From: Lustribacter sp049512335
GTDB taxonomy: Bacteria; Vulcanimicrobiota; Vulcanimicrobiia; Vulcanimicrobiales; Vulcanimicrobiaceae
Length of the DNA: 31,238 nucleotides
Direction of reading: 5' to 3'
Assembly (NCBI GenBank): GCA_049512335.1
Contig: JBEKXE010000038.1
Coordinates: forward strand, 1 to 31,238
Under the pieces are notes generated by a model. It worked only from the letters and a program-made list of their open reading frames with translations. It was not told where the DNA came from and did not search any database. Position numbers and translations under genes: made by a program. Of this stretch, positions 1-8,751 are shown in pieces (position 1 is the first letter of the stretch; the number at the start of each line of letters is the position of its first letter).

Positions 1-80
1 ACAAGAACGCCAACCGGCAGAGCTTACCGAACCACGGCGTCGACCGCATCTGGCAGATGTGGCTCGACGAGGTCAGCTAA
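1..80 (+). CDS. class II aldolase/adducin family protein, C-terminal fragment (5' end outside window)
   Basis: Only the last 25 codons are present, read from base 3 to the TAA at 78-80. The peptide ends HGVDRIWQMWLDEVS, and this stretch is nearly identical to the C-terminus of the complete class II aldolase at 9886-10614 (HGVDRIWQMWLDEVQNAR). That identity is the whole basis for the call. The gene runs rightward and converges on the amidohydrolase, whose stop lies inside it, so the two genes overlap tail to tail by 57 bases. The full gene would be about 240 residues if it matches its paralogue. It is too short to be found as an open reading frame on its own. Confidence 0.8.
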   Translation, partial: KNANRQSLPNHGVDRIWQMWLDEVS

Positions 81-1094
81 CGCGATACCATAGAGACGCG
101 CCACCGTCTCGCTGAGCAGCTTTTTGCGTATGTCCGGCGCCAGGTGTCCGAGGTCGCGCGCGATGACGTCGCGCGAATGAGGCCAGGTGGAGTTCGGATG
201 CGGGTAGTCGTTCGACCACATGCAGCTATCGAAGCCCCAGTCCTGAAGCATCCAGCGGCTCGGCGGGTCGTTGAAGAACGTTGCGAAGACCTGGCGGCCG
301 AAGTATGCGCCCGGCAATTCCTTGGCGGGAATCGCGTACCGGCCGCCGCGCGCGATGTACTTGTCCCATTGGCTGATGACGAACGGCAGCCAGCTGATTT
401 CGTTCTCGACCAGGACGAGCTTGAGCTTGGGATAGCGATCGAGCACGCCGGAGCCGATGATTTGCAGCAAGGCGTTGGCGGCATAGAGCAGCTTGAGGTT
501 CACGGAGAGCTCGATGTGCTCGAGCGGCGTCTCGTCGCGCCCTTTGAGGATCAAGCCGGGCGGATACGGCGCGCCGGTGAGGATGTGGAGGCTGATCGGC
601 ATCTCCATCTCCTCGGCCGCAGCCCAGAATCGCTCGTAGTAGTCGGTTGCAAACGACATTTCGGGTGGCGGCACTTGCCAAATCAGCGCGCCGCGCAGGC
701 CCTCGTTCTTGCAGCGCTCCAACTCGCGCACGGCCTTGCCGATATCGAAGGTCGAGATCGAAGCGAGTCCGAGGAGCTGCTTCGGCGCGTAGCGGCAAAA
801 CTCGATGAGCCAGTCGTTATAGACCCGAAAGCAGGCCTCTTGCACGGCGGGGTCCGTGATGCCGAACTGCTCCAAGCCGTACGTCGGGTAGAGCACCTCG
901 CACGAGACGCCGTCCACCGCCATTTCTTTGAGCCGGGCGGCCGGATCGTACGCTCCCCGACGCCGAGGCGCACGCGTCTTCATATGATCGTACGACGGCG
1001 CCCGGTCCCGCAGTGCCGGCGGCAGTCGCTCCGCCCAGAGATCCGGGTCCTCGACGACGTGCGAGTCCGATGAAATCAACAGCTCAGCACTCAT
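24..1094 (-). CDS. amidohydrolase family protein (Amidohydro_2 / ACMSD-like TIM barrel)
   Basis: A 356-residue metal-dependent hydrolase or decarboxylase of the amidohydrolase-2 type (the family of aminocarboxymuconate-semialdehyde and resorcylate decarboxylases). Visible metal/catalytic positions are the N-terminal D-x-H (D10, H12, in SSDSHVVE), H170 in the ISLH strand, E230 in LVLVEN and D296 in WSNDYPH, in the family order. Members usually end just after the LYG helix (here residues 334-336). The remaining 20 residues are the antisense reading of the aldolase tail at 1-80, so the C-terminus is an extension, not part of the fold. It lies 104 bases downstream of the SBP at 1199-2173 and probably closes that leftward operon. 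The Shine-Dalgarno (SD) sequence is weak (GTTCGG). The substrate is unknown; neighbours suggest aromatic or cyclic acid catabolism. Confidence 0.88.
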   Translation of the reverse strand: MSAELLISSDSHVVEDPDLWAERLPPALRDRAPSYDHMKTRAPRRRGAYDPAARLKEMAVDGVSCEVLYPTYGLEQFGITDPAVQEACFRVYNDWLIEFCRYAPKQLLGLASISTFDIGKAVRELERCKNEGLRGALIWQVPPPEMSFATDYYERFWAAAEEMEMPISLHILTGAPYPPGLILKGRDETPLEHIELSVNLKLLYAANALLQIIGSGVLDRYPKLKLVLVENEISWLPFVISQWDKYIARGGRYAIPAKELPGAYFGRQVFATFFNDPPSRWMLQDWGFDSCMWSNDYPHPNSTWPHSRDVIARDLGHLAPDIRKKLLSETVARLYGIALADLVEPHLPDAVDAVVR

Positions 1095-1198
1095 GGTCCG
1101 AACGGCTTCGTTACGGTGCGGGCAAACCTTTCACCGGCCGCGACGAAGTCCGACGGTCACGGCATGAACGGCGGCATTCTCATTCCCGCCGGCGCATT

Positions 1199-2173
1199 CT
1201 ACGAGTAAGCCGCGATGATATCGCGCGCGGAAAACCCCTTCGGGATGACCTTGTATTTGGCGGCCACGTCGATCACCGGCTGAATCTCTTGCGGATCGAG
1301 CGCGGAGGTATACCTGGCGCGCGTCATATGCGCAACCGTCGTCAGCTCGATGCCGGAGTACTTCGCGAGCACCGGCGCCGTCTGGTCCGGGTGCGTGTTG
1401 GCAAACGCGTCGGCTTTTGCCAGCACCGACGTAAACGATTTGATTACGGCCGGATTCTTTTGCACGTAATCGGGGCTGCTGAGCCAAGCCGTAGCCAGGA
1501 AACGCGGTGCGATCCCGAGTGAGGGATCGCCGATGTTACGATACCTCCCGGTAGCCACCAGGCTCGCCAGAGTGGGGTTCGCGACCGCGGCGGCAGCGAT
1601 GCGGCCGGCGTCGAGCGCGACGGCGACCTGCGTGCCGGTCAGCTCGACGAACTGCATCGTATCGGAATGTCCTCCGCTCCGGTCGACCCAACCCTTGATG
1701 CTCGTCGCCAAGATGTCGTTGAGCGCCGAGCTCGACACGGTTTTTCCGTCGAGGTCGGCCGGCGAGTGAATCGGGCTGTTCGCCGCGACGAGTACGCCGA
1801 CCGCCGGCGCGGTCGAGAGATACAGATTGCAGCCTGCAACGAGCGTGAGCGGGACCCCGCGAGCATGCGCGGTGATGACCGCGAACAAGCTCACGATCCC
1901 GAAATCGATGCTGCCGCCGGCCAGGGCGGCGGCGACCGCCGTACCGCTGTTGACGACTTGAAATTCGACGTCGAGTCCGGCATCGCGGAACATCCCCGAA
2001 TCCAACGCGTACAGCATCGGCGTAGCGAAATCGTTGGGCACCGCCCCCACCCGGACGTGGACCGGCGTTTGCGCGGCGGCAATCGCGGACGTCGATTCGA
2101 GCGCGGCGGCGGCCGCGAGCGGTGCCAGGCACAGCCGGCCGAGCGCAGCCCGCCGGTTCTCACGTTGGTTCAT
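1199..2173 (-). CDS. ABC transporter substrate-binding protein, NMT1/SsuA/THI5-like
   Basis: A 324-residue periplasmic binding protein. Residues 1-34 form an export signal with a twin arginine (N-R-R-A-A-L-G) followed by an Ala/Leu-rich stretch, so Tat or Sec export is possible. The mature part has the type II binding-protein layout: VHVRVGAVPNDFATPMLYAL near the N-terminus, SGTAVAAALAGGSIDFG as the first ligand loop, and SPADLDGKTVSSSAL at the hinge, all typical of NMT1/SsuA (sulfonate, taurine, pyrimidine precursor) proteins. The SD GAGGAG lies 8 bases before ATG. It follows the PEP-mutase-family gene by 21 bases and precedes the amidohydrolase. No permease or ATPase is nearby. The ligand cannot be read from sequence. 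Confidence 0.9.
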   Translation of the reverse strand: MNQRENRRAALGRLCLAPLAAAAALESTSAIAAAQTPVHVRVGAVPNDFATPMLYALDSGMFRDAGLDVEFQVVNSGTAVAAALAGGSIDFGIVSLFAVITAHARGVPLTLVAGCNLYLSTAPAVGVLVAANSPIHSPADLDGKTVSSSALNDILATSIKGWVDRSGGHSDTMQFVELTGTQVAVALDAGRIAAAAVANPTLASLVATGRYRNIGDPSLGIAPRFLATAWLSSPDYVQKNPAVIKSFTSVLAKADAFANTHPDQTAPVLAKYSGIELTTVAHMTRARYTSALDPQEIQPVIDVAAKYKVIPKGFSARDIIAAYS

Positions 2174-2194
2174 GCAGAGTACTCCTCGCGCACC

Positions 2195-3055
2195 CTATTC
2201 GGCGATGCGGTAGCGCTGCTCCGCCCGCGTGTAGTCCGCCAAGCCGACGAGCGTGGTGAGCTCGTCGAACGGCATCAGTGGTGGTAGTGCGTCGTGGTCG
2301 CCGGAAGCCAGCGCGGCGAAGGCGGTGCGCATCGCTTGCGCGGCGGCTGCCAGCGCGACGTTATACGTCACAAACCGGTAGCCCATCGATTGCATCTCGT
2401 CGAACGGCACGACCGGCGTCTTGGGCATCATATTCGCCAACGTCGTGGGAAACGACGATGCGAAGGTGCGCATCTCGTCGACGCTCTGCAACGCCTCGAT
2501 GAAGACGATGTCCGCGCCTTCCTCGACGAACGCGCGGCAGCGGGCCATCGCTTCATCGAACCCGCGTCCGCCGCGGGCGTCGGTGCGCGCCATGATGACG
2601 ATGTCGCGTTCCTTGCGCGCGTCGACTGCCGCGCGGATCTTCATCCGGGCTTCACCCGCCGGAATCACCTCGCGTGCGCCGCCGTAATGACCGCATTTCT
2701 TGGGCCACACTTGATCTTCGATCAAGATGCCGGCCGCGCCGGCCCGCGCGTATTCGGCGACGGTCCGGTACACGTTCATGGCATTGCCGTATCCGGTATC
2801 GCCGTCGGCGATGAACGGGAAGCCGGGCGCGGCCGCGGCCGCGTTGCGCACGTGCTCGAGCATGTCGGTAAACGTGATCAGCCCGGCGTCGGGCAGCGCG
2901 TAGCCGATCGCCGACACGCCGAAGCCGCCCAGCAACGCGCAGGGCAGGCCGGCCTGCGCCGCCAGCCGGGTCGAAAGCGGGTCCGAAACGACCGGGCAAA
3001 CGTGCAGGGTGCGGGTCCCGCAGAGCATGCGCAGCGTGGCGACGGCGTCGGGCAT
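2195..3055 (-). CDS. isocitrate lyase / PEP mutase superfamily protein (2-methylisocitrate lyase-like C-C lyase)
   Basis: A 286-residue TIM-barrel enzyme of the phosphoenolpyruvate mutase/isocitrate lyase superfamily, which makes or breaks C-C or P-C bonds next to a carboxylate using Mg2+. Visible signatures are DGDTGYG (residues 84-90, Mg2+ site), K-K-C-G-H (119-123, the lyase motif carrying the catalytic Cys) and ARTDA (156-160). The intact KKCGH favours a 2-methylisocitrate or dimethylmalate lyase-type reaction over P-C mutase. I place the start at the ATG at 3055 because GAGGAG sits 7 bases upstream and homologues begin near this point; an in-frame extension to 3199 would run into the divergent hyuA start. 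It is first in the leftward operon with the SBP and amidohydrolase. Confidence 0.88.
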   Translation of the reverse strand: MPDAVATLRMLCGTRTLHVCPVVSDPLSTRLAAQAGLPCALLGGFGVSAIGYALPDAGLITFTDMLEHVRNAAAAAPGFPFIADGDTGYGNAMNVYRTVAEYARAGAAGILIEDQVWPKKCGHYGGAREVIPAGEARMKIRAAVDARKERDIVIMARTDARGGRGFDEAMARCRAFVEEGADIVFIEALQSVDEMRTFASSFPTTLANMMPKTPVVPFDEMQSMGYRFVTYNVALAAAAQAMRTAFAALASGDHDALPPLMPFDELTTLVGLADYTRAEQRYRIAE

Positions 3056-3158
3056 TGGGCTGCTCCTCGAGTTATGCATGGCGTAATCCAAGCGGTAAAG
3101 GCGGGCGCGGTGAGAAAAGATGCTACCATCTTCGGGTGCTTGCGTGGGGGAATTATCT

Positions 3159-5216
3159 GTGTCGCTCGTTTTAGCCCTCGACATCGGCGGCACGTTCACG
3201 GACTTGGTCGCGTTCGATCTGACGAACGGGCGGATCCATCACGCCAAGAGCTCCACGACGCCGTACGACCTGGCGGTCGGCATTCGCGAAACGCTGCAGA
3301 AGAGCGGCTTGCCGATGAAGGACGCCGAGACGTTCATCCACGGCTCGACCGTCGCGATCAACACGGCGATCGAGCGTACCGGAGCGCGCACCGCGCTGGT
3401 CGTCACCGAGGGCACGCGCGACGTCTACGGCATCGGTCGCGGCAATCGCCCTGAAGCCTACAATCTGTTCTTCGAGCGGCCCACGCCCTACGTTCCGCGC
3501 CGGCACACGCACGAGATCGCCGAACGCCTCAACGCGGCCGGCGAGGTCGTCACCGTGCTCGAACGCGGCGAGGCGCGCGACCTAGCGCAACGCCTCAATG
3601 CCGAGAACATCGAGTCCGTCGCGGTCTGCTTCTTGCACTCGTGGGCCAATCCCGAACACGAAGTCGCGGTCGGCGAGATCTTCGCCGACCTGGCGCCCGG
3701 CATCTACCGCTCGCTCTCGCACGACATCCTGCGCGAGTACCGCGAATACGAACGCACGTCGACGACCGTGCTGAACTCGTACGTCGGGCCGCGCGTGAGC
3801 ACGTACTTGTCGGACCTGGAAGGGTTGCTCGAATCGTTCGACTTCCACGGCCGGCTCTTGATCATGCAATCGAACGGCGGCACGATGTCGCCGGCGACCG
3901 CCAAGCGCATTCCGGTCGCGATGATGGAATCGGGTCCGGTCGGCGGCATCATCGCGGCGGCCGAGGTCGGCGCGCACCTCGGCTATCCCAACGTCATCGC
4001 GTTCGACATGGGCGGGACGACGGCCAAGGTGAGTCTGGTCCAGAACAGCGAGCCCGACATCGCCCAAGGCTATTTCATCGGCGGCATCTCGACCGGTCAT
4101 CCGGTGATGTTGCCGGTCGTCGACATCATCGAGGTCGGCGCCGGCGGCGGCAGCATCGCGTGGATCGACCAGGTGGGCGCGCTCAAGGTCGGACCGCGCA
4201 GCGCGGGCGGCTACCCGGGACCGGTGTGCTACGGCCAAGGCGGCACCGAACCGACGGTGACCGACGCCAACGTCGCGCTGGGGCGCGTGATCGCGGAGCG
4301 GTTCCTCGGCGGCGAGATGCCGCTCGGCGTGGAGGCGGCGCGCGAGAGCATTCGCACGAAGATCGCCGACCCGCTCGGCATCAGCGTCAACGAAGCGGCG
4401 CTCGGCATCATCAAGATCGCGATCGCCGAGATGTCGCTGGCGGTGCGCGGCGTGTCGGTTGCGCGCGGCTACGATCCGCGCGACTTCGCGATGCTCGGCT
4501 TCGGCGGCGCCGGCGGGCTGCACGCGTCCGAGATCGCGCGCGAGCTGCACATCCCGACCTTGATCGTACCGCGCGTTCCCGGACACTTCTCGGCGTTCGG
4601 CATGCTGATGGCCGACTTGCGCCACGACTACGTGCGCACGTACTACAAGCCGCTGCTCGAGTGCGACTTCGACGACATCGCGCGCGTGTTCGACGAGATG
4701 ATCGACGACGGCAAGGCGCTGCTGGCCGACGAGGGCACCGCCGCCGAAGCGATGGCCGTGCAGCGGTTTCTCGACGTGCGCTACGTCGGCCAAGAATTCC
4801 CGATCCAGACGCCGGTCAGCGACGAGGATCTGCGCAGCGGCGACCCCGAGCGTGTCCGGCGCGCCTTCGACGAGTTGCACGATCGCCGCTACGGACACCA
4901 GGCGGTCAACGAACCGGTGGAGGTCGTGAACTTGCGCCTGACCGCGAGCGGGCGGCGCGAGCGGCTCACGTTTCCACGCATCGAGCGCCAGGTGCTGGGT
5001 GACGCGCTGTTCGCGCGCAACCCGGTCGTGCTCGACGACCCCGAGCATCCCGTCGACACGCCGGTTTACGACCGCGAAAAACTGCCGCCCGGATCGAAGA
5101 TCACCGGGCCGGCGATCGTTTGGGAATACGCGTCGACGACCGTGCTCTTGGCCGGTGACGCGCTGACCGTCGCCGACGGCGGCGAACTGATCATCACCAT
5201 CGGAGCACCAGCATGA
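3159..5216 (+). CDS. hyuA: hydantoinase/oxoprolinase subunit A (N-methylhydantoinase A family)
   Basis: A 685-residue ATP-dependent hydantoinase/5-oxoprolinase A subunit. The N-terminus carries the ASKHA phosphate loop DIGGTFTD (residues 8-15), followed by STVAINTAIE, and a second nucleotide-binding motif FDMGGTTAKVSL appears mid-protein; both are diagnostic. I start at GTG 3159, preceded by a G-rich SD (GGGGGA, about 7 bases away). An ATG 39 bases upstream would add 13 residues before the usual start. The stop overlaps the hyuB start as ATGA. Together A and B hydrolyse cyclic amides such as hydantoins or 5-oxoproline, or carboxylate ketones in the acetone/acetophenone carboxylase branch; sequence alone does not separate these. 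Confidence 0.95.
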   Translation: MSLVLALDIGGTFTDLVAFDLTNGRIHHAKSSTTPYDLAVGIRETLQKSGLPMKDAETFIHGSTVAINTAIERTGARTALVVTEGTRDVYGIGRGNRPEAYNLFFERPTPYVPRRHTHEIAERLNAAGEVVTVLERGEARDLAQRLNAENIESVAVCFLHSWANPEHEVAVGEIFADLAPGIYRSLSHDILREYREYERTSTTVLNSYVGPRVSTYLSDLEGLLESFDFHGRLLIMQSNGGTMSPATAKRIPVAMMESGPVGGIIAAAEVGAHLGYPNVIAFDMGGTTAKVSLVQNSEPDIAQGYFIGGISTGHPVMLPVVDIIEVGAGGGSIAWIDQVGALKVGPRSAGGYPGPVCYGQGGTEPTVTDANVALGRVIAERFLGGEMPLGVEAARESIRTKIADPLGISVNEAALGIIKIAIAEMSLAVRGVSVARGYDPRDFAMLGFGGAGGLHASEIARELHIPTLIVPRVPGHFSAFGMLMADLRHDYVRTYYKPLLECDFDDIARVFDEMIDDGKALLADEGTAAEAMAVQRFLDVRYVGQEFPIQTPVSDEDLRSGDPERVRRAFDELHDRRYGHQAVNEPVEVVNLRLTASGRRERLTFPRIERQVLGDALFARNPVVLDDPEHPVDTPVYDREKLPPGSKITGPAIVWEYASTTVLLAGDALTVADGGELIITIGAPA

Positions 5217-6955
5217 TCGCCGAACAGCCCACCCGGCTCGACCCCGTCACCCTCGAGGTGCTGCGCAACGCCTTCCCGGCGATCGCCGACGAGATGTCGG
5301 TCGATCTGCAGCGCACCTCGTACAACATGATGATCTACGAGATCCGCGACTACTGTTGCGCGCTGCTGGACGCCGAAGGCCGCCTGATCTCCCAGAACAT
5401 CGGCGGCGTGTCGCACTTCGTCGCCGATCTCGGCGTCGTGATCAAGGACGGCGTCCAACGCTTCGGCCGGAACGGGTTCGCGCCCGGCGACGTGATCCTG
5501 ATGAACCATCAGCGCGTCTCCGGCCAGCACCTCAACAACGTCTGCATCTACACGCCGTTCTTCGTCGCCGGCGAGCTGACCGCGTTCGCGATCGTGCGCG
5601 CGCACTGGGGCGACGTGGGCGGCATGAGCACCGGCTTCGGCGCCAACAACGTCGCCGACCCGTGGATCGAAGGGCTGCAGTTCGACCAGCTCAAGGTGTA
5701 CGAGGCCGGCGTGCCCGACGCGAAACTGCTCCAGATGATCCGCGACAACATCCGCTATCCGGACGCGGCGATGGGCGACATGCGCTCGCAGATCGCGGCC
5801 TGCAAGCTCGCCGAACGGCGGCTCGAAGAGCTCTACGCGCGCTACGGGCGTGAGCTGATCTCGCGCTCGATCGAAACGATCTTCGACGAAACGGAACGCA
5901 AGTGCCGGCTCGTCGTGGGCGAGATCCCCGACGGCGTCTATGAAGCCGAGTCGTACATGGACAGCGACGGGATCGATCGCAACGCGACCGTGCCGCTGCG
6001 CGTGACCGTCACCGTCAGCGGCACCGACATGACGATGGACTTGACCAAATCCTCGCTCGAGCGCAAGGGCGGCATGAACGCGCGCACGCTGGCGGCGCCG
6101 TACATCGCCTACAAGGGGATCACCGGTCCGCTCGACCCCGTCAACGAGGGTTCGTTCCGTGCGCTGAAGGTCGAGATCCAAGAAGGCAACATGCTGATGG
6201 CGCGGTTTCCCGCGCCGATGGCCGGTTGGAGCCGCGCGCTGCCGACGATGGTCGACACGATCGTCAAGGCGCTCGCGCCGGCGCTGCCCGACCGCACGCC
6301 CGGCGCGCATCTGGGCACGCTCGGCGGCGGCTGCGCGTTCTTCGGCCGCGATCCCAAGAGCGGAAAAGCGTTCGTGCTGCAAACGATCGAAGGCGGCGGC
6401 TGGGGTGGCCGGCCGTGGCAAGACGGGCCGTCGGCGAGCGTTTCGGTCTGCCAAGGCGACGTTCGCAACACGCCGATCGAGACGATCGAACTGAAGTCGC
6501 CGGTGCGCGTCGACCGCCGTTCGCTGCGCGAAGGCTCCGGCGGCGCCGGGAAATTTCGCGGCGGCCTCGGCCAGCTCACGCAGTTCACGAACTTGGTCGA
6601 AGGCAGCTGGAACCTCAGCAACAACGGCCGCCGCAAGCTGCCGCCCTGGGGCGTGTTCGGCGGCGGCAGCGGCCGGGCGTCGGTCAATCGCGTGCGGCGC
6701 ACCAAAGACGAGCCGTTCGCGGTCGAGGATCCGTATCGCGCGCTCATGCCGGCCGGTGCGTCGGTGATCGTCGAAACCGCCGGCGGCGGCGGGTGGGGAG
6801 ATCCGTTCGAACGCGAGCCCGCGCGCGTGCTCGACGACGTACTCGAAGGTCTGATCTCGATGGAAGCCGCAGGCGCCGACTACGGCGTCGTCATCCGGGC
6901 CGATCGTACCGTCGACGACGCCGCGACCGCCACGCTGCGTGGAGAACGCCGATGA
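5213..6955 (+). CDS. hyuB: hydantoinase/oxoprolinase subunit B (N-methylhydantoinase B family)
   Basis: A 580-residue B subunit, the partner of the preceding A subunit. Family features seen are LDPVTLEVLRNAFPAIADEM at the N-terminus, the G-G-V-S-H-F region, the HWGDVGGMS motif (metal/substrate region in this family), and the Gly-rich C-terminal stretch ending VETAGGGGWGDPFER, typical of HyuB. The start overlaps the hyuA stop (ATGA) and the gene ends by overlapping the next SBP start, also ATGA, so all three genes are translationally coupled. Length is normal for the family and nothing looks broken. The substrate is unresolved, but coupling to an SBP argues for an imported small molecule. Confidence 0.95.
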   Translation: MIAEQPTRLDPVTLEVLRNAFPAIADEMSVDLQRTSYNMMIYEIRDYCCALLDAEGRLISQNIGGVSHFVADLGVVIKDGVQRFGRNGFAPGDVILMNHQRVSGQHLNNVCIYTPFFVAGELTAFAIVRAHWGDVGGMSTGFGANNVADPWIEGLQFDQLKVYEAGVPDAKLLQMIRDNIRYPDAAMGDMRSQIAACKLAERRLEELYARYGRELISRSIETIFDETERKCRLVVGEIPDGVYEAESYMDSDGIDRNATVPLRVTVTVSGTDMTMDLTKSSLERKGGMNARTLAAPYIAYKGITGPLDPVNEGSFRALKVEIQEGNMLMARFPAPMAGWSRALPTMVDTIVKALAPALPDRTPGAHLGTLGGGCAFFGRDPKSGKAFVLQTIEGGGWGGRPWQDGPSASVSVCQGDVRNTPIETIELKSPVRVDRRSLREGSGGAGKFRGGLGQLTQFTNLVEGSWNLSNNGRRKLPPWGVFGGGSGRASVNRVRRTKDEPFAVEDPYRALMPAGASVIVETAGGGGWGDPFEREPARVLDDVLEGLISMEAAGADYGVVIRADRTVDDAATATLRGERR

Positions 6956-7929
6956 CGCGCCTGCGTTTGCTCGCTGCGCTGGCGTGCGCGTTGCTCGTTA
7001 TCGTGGCTGCGGTTCCGCAGCGGAGCGAAGCCGCAACGCTCACCACGATCCGCGTCGGCCGTGCCAGCCCCGAATCGTTCCTGTTCGCGCTGCTCGACGT
7101 CGGCGTCGCCGCGCACATCTGGGAGCGAGTCGGGCTGAACCTCGACATGTCGGCGTTCAAGTCGGATTCGCAACAGCAACAGGCCTTCGTTGCCGGCCAG
7201 CTCGACTTCGCGATCGGCTCGGGCCCCTCGATGGGCTACCGCGCGAAAGGCGTTCCCGCCATCGCGGTCGCCGAGATGTACGGATCGCCGGCCAACATGT
7301 GCGTCGTCGTGTCGGACAACGGCCCGGTCAAGAGCGTCGGCGACCTCAAAGGGAAGACGGTCACCGTGTCGTCGTCCGGTTCGCTCACCGATTGGCTCGT
7401 GCACGAAACTTCGCGCGAGCAAGGCTGGGGCAACGACGGCATCACCTCGCTCGGCATGGGTGAGGTGCAGCCCCGCATCATCGCGATGAACAACGGCCAG
7501 ACGGCCGGCACCGTCGTCGACCTCAGCGTCGGCTACCGGCTCGAAGACATCCATCAAGGCCACGTCTTGATGTCGTTCGGATTCATCAAGAACTTCATCA
7601 CGCACGTCATCTTCGCCAGCAACGACATGGTGGCGAGCCATCCCGACACCGTGCAGCGTTTCTTGCGCGGCTGGTTCATGACCGTGGCGTATGCCAAGAC
7701 GCACAAAGCGGAGACGGTTGCCGCCGGCGCGGCGGCGCTCCACCAGTCGCCGGCGGTGATCGCGAAGCTCTACGACGTGGAGATCCCCGGGCTGTCGAAC
7801 AACGGTGCGTTCGACGAGTCGGCGGTGGCGACGGTCGACAAATCGCTGCAAGAGCTCGGGATCACCGACTCGACGCCCGATCCGAAGACGCTGTATACGA
7901 CGCGCTTCGTACCCGTCAAAGTCCAGTAG
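6952..7929 (+). CDS. ABC transporter substrate-binding protein, NMT1/SsuA-like, in the hyuAB operon
   Basis: A 325-residue secreted binding protein. Residues 1-27 are a clean Sec signal (MTRLRLL, a hydrophobic run, then RSEA). The mature part reads TTIRVGRASPESFLFALLD, then SDSQQQQAFVAGQLDFAIGS and SVGDLKGKTVTVSSSGSLTD, the usual NMT1-type order. The start is fixed by the ATGA overlap with hyuB; a much longer in-frame reading that begins inside hyuB (6226) is only an accidental extension. Translational coupling to hyuAB suggests it captures the hyuAB substrate or a relative. No permease or ATPase follows: after 7929 there is a 114-base gap and then an unrelated PilZ gene. Confidence 0.92.
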   Translation: MTRLRLLAALACALLVIVAAVPQRSEAATLTTIRVGRASPESFLFALLDVGVAAHIWERVGLNLDMSAFKSDSQQQQAFVAGQLDFAIGSGPSMGYRAKGVPAIAVAEMYGSPANMCVVVSDNGPVKSVGDLKGKTVTVSSSGSLTDWLVHETSREQGWGNDGITSLGMGEVQPRIIAMNNGQTAGTVVDLSVGYRLEDIHQGHVLMSFGFIKNFITHVIFASNDMVASHPDTVQRFLRGWFMTVAYAKTHKAETVAAGAAALHQSPAVIAKLYDVEIPGLSNNGAFDESAVATVDKSLQELGITDSTPDPKTLYTTRFVPVKVQ

Positions 7930-8043
7930 CGTACCGGCATAGTGTGATTGCGGCCATAGCAATTTCGCAGTAACCATCGAACCGTCAAGTCGAATGTCAC
8001 CTTCCGGGAGTTGGTTCTCGGTGAAAGCCTCAGGTGACCGACA

Positions 8044-8715
8044 ATGTTGAATTTTTTTGGCGCAAAGAAGAAGCCGGACGGGTCGAAGCTCCGAGCGATG
8101 CTCCCCGCGACGCATGCCTTCGTGACGTTCGTCGTGCGCGGAACGGGCCTGGAAGGTCGCCTCTGTTTCGAGGGCGCGTCGGTGAAGACGTTCCGCACGA
8201 CCAAGATTGCCGGGATGGTGCCCGGGCAAGACGGCGTCTTCACGTACAGCAACCAGTCCGGCAAGTTCATGTTCACCGCGCGGCTCGTCTCGATGACCGA
8301 CGAACAAGCGATCTTCAACCTGCCGGACGAGATCAAGACGGTGGCGCGCGCGCCGGTACCCGACCGCCGGACCGACCCGCGCATCGATACGACGGTCAAC
8401 GGCGAATGGCGTTTCAAGCCGGTCGGAAAGATCGTCACATCGTGGTCCAAGGTGGTGATCAGCGACCTGAGCCGCGTCAGTGCCAACATGACGGCCGAGC
8501 GTGAGTTCAAGGCCCAGGACGTCATCGAGGTGCGCATGACCCTGGAAGCCGGCCGGCCGATCACGATCGATGCAACGATCGTCCGGTCGGAAAAGACCGG
8601 CTTCAAGTTCAAGATCGCGCTGGCTTTCCGCCACGTGAACGAGGAGGACTCGCACCTCATCACGCGCTTCGTGAACAAACGCATGACCGAGCTGCGTGCG
8701 CGTGGGCTCGCCTAG
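8044..8715 (+). CDS. PilZ domain protein (probable cyclic-di-GMP receptor, YcgR-like layout)
   Basis: A 223-residue cytoplasmic protein. The C-terminal half carries a PilZ signature: the arginine motif R-T-D-P-R at 109-113 (in PDRRTDPRI) and, about 30 residues later, DLSRVS (141-146) in place of the usual D/NxSxxG. The glycine is replaced, so the second half of the c-di-GMP site is degenerate. The N-terminal 100 residues look like the beta-rich flagellar-brake/YcgR-type domain that precedes PilZ in such proteins. The SD AGGTGA is 6 bases before ATG. It stands alone, with no flagellar or pilus gene nearby, so its output is unknown. c-di-GMP binding is inference from the family and needs a binding test because of the altered motif. 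Confidence 0.8.
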   Translation: MLNFFGAKKKPDGSKLRAMLPATHAFVTFVVRGTGLEGRLCFEGASVKTFRTTKIAGMVPGQDGVFTYSNQSGKFMFTARLVSMTDEQAIFNLPDEIKTVARAPVPDRRTDPRIDTTVNGEWRFKPVGKIVTSWSKVVISDLSRVSANMTAEREFKAQDVIEVRMTLEAGRPITIDATIVRSEKTGFKFKIALAFRHVNEEDSHLITRFVNKRMTELRARGLA

Positions 8716-8751
8716 GCAAGGAGTTTTTTCCGGGCGGCTAACAGACGCCGG

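Noticed and set aside
1160..1205. Short plus-strand reading ending GGILIPAGAFYE before the SBP stop
   Set aside because: Too short, with no homology I can name and no upstream body in frame; noted only as a possible remnant.
3056..3199. N-terminal extension of the PEP-mutase-family protein to 3199
   Set aside because: The extra residues overlap the hyuA start and lack family similarity, while GAGGAG marks the ATG at 3055.
3582..5048. A 488-codon minus-strand frame inside hyuA
   Set aside because: Antisense to a clear hydantoinase A gene; composition is a shadow of its codon usage and there is no family motif.
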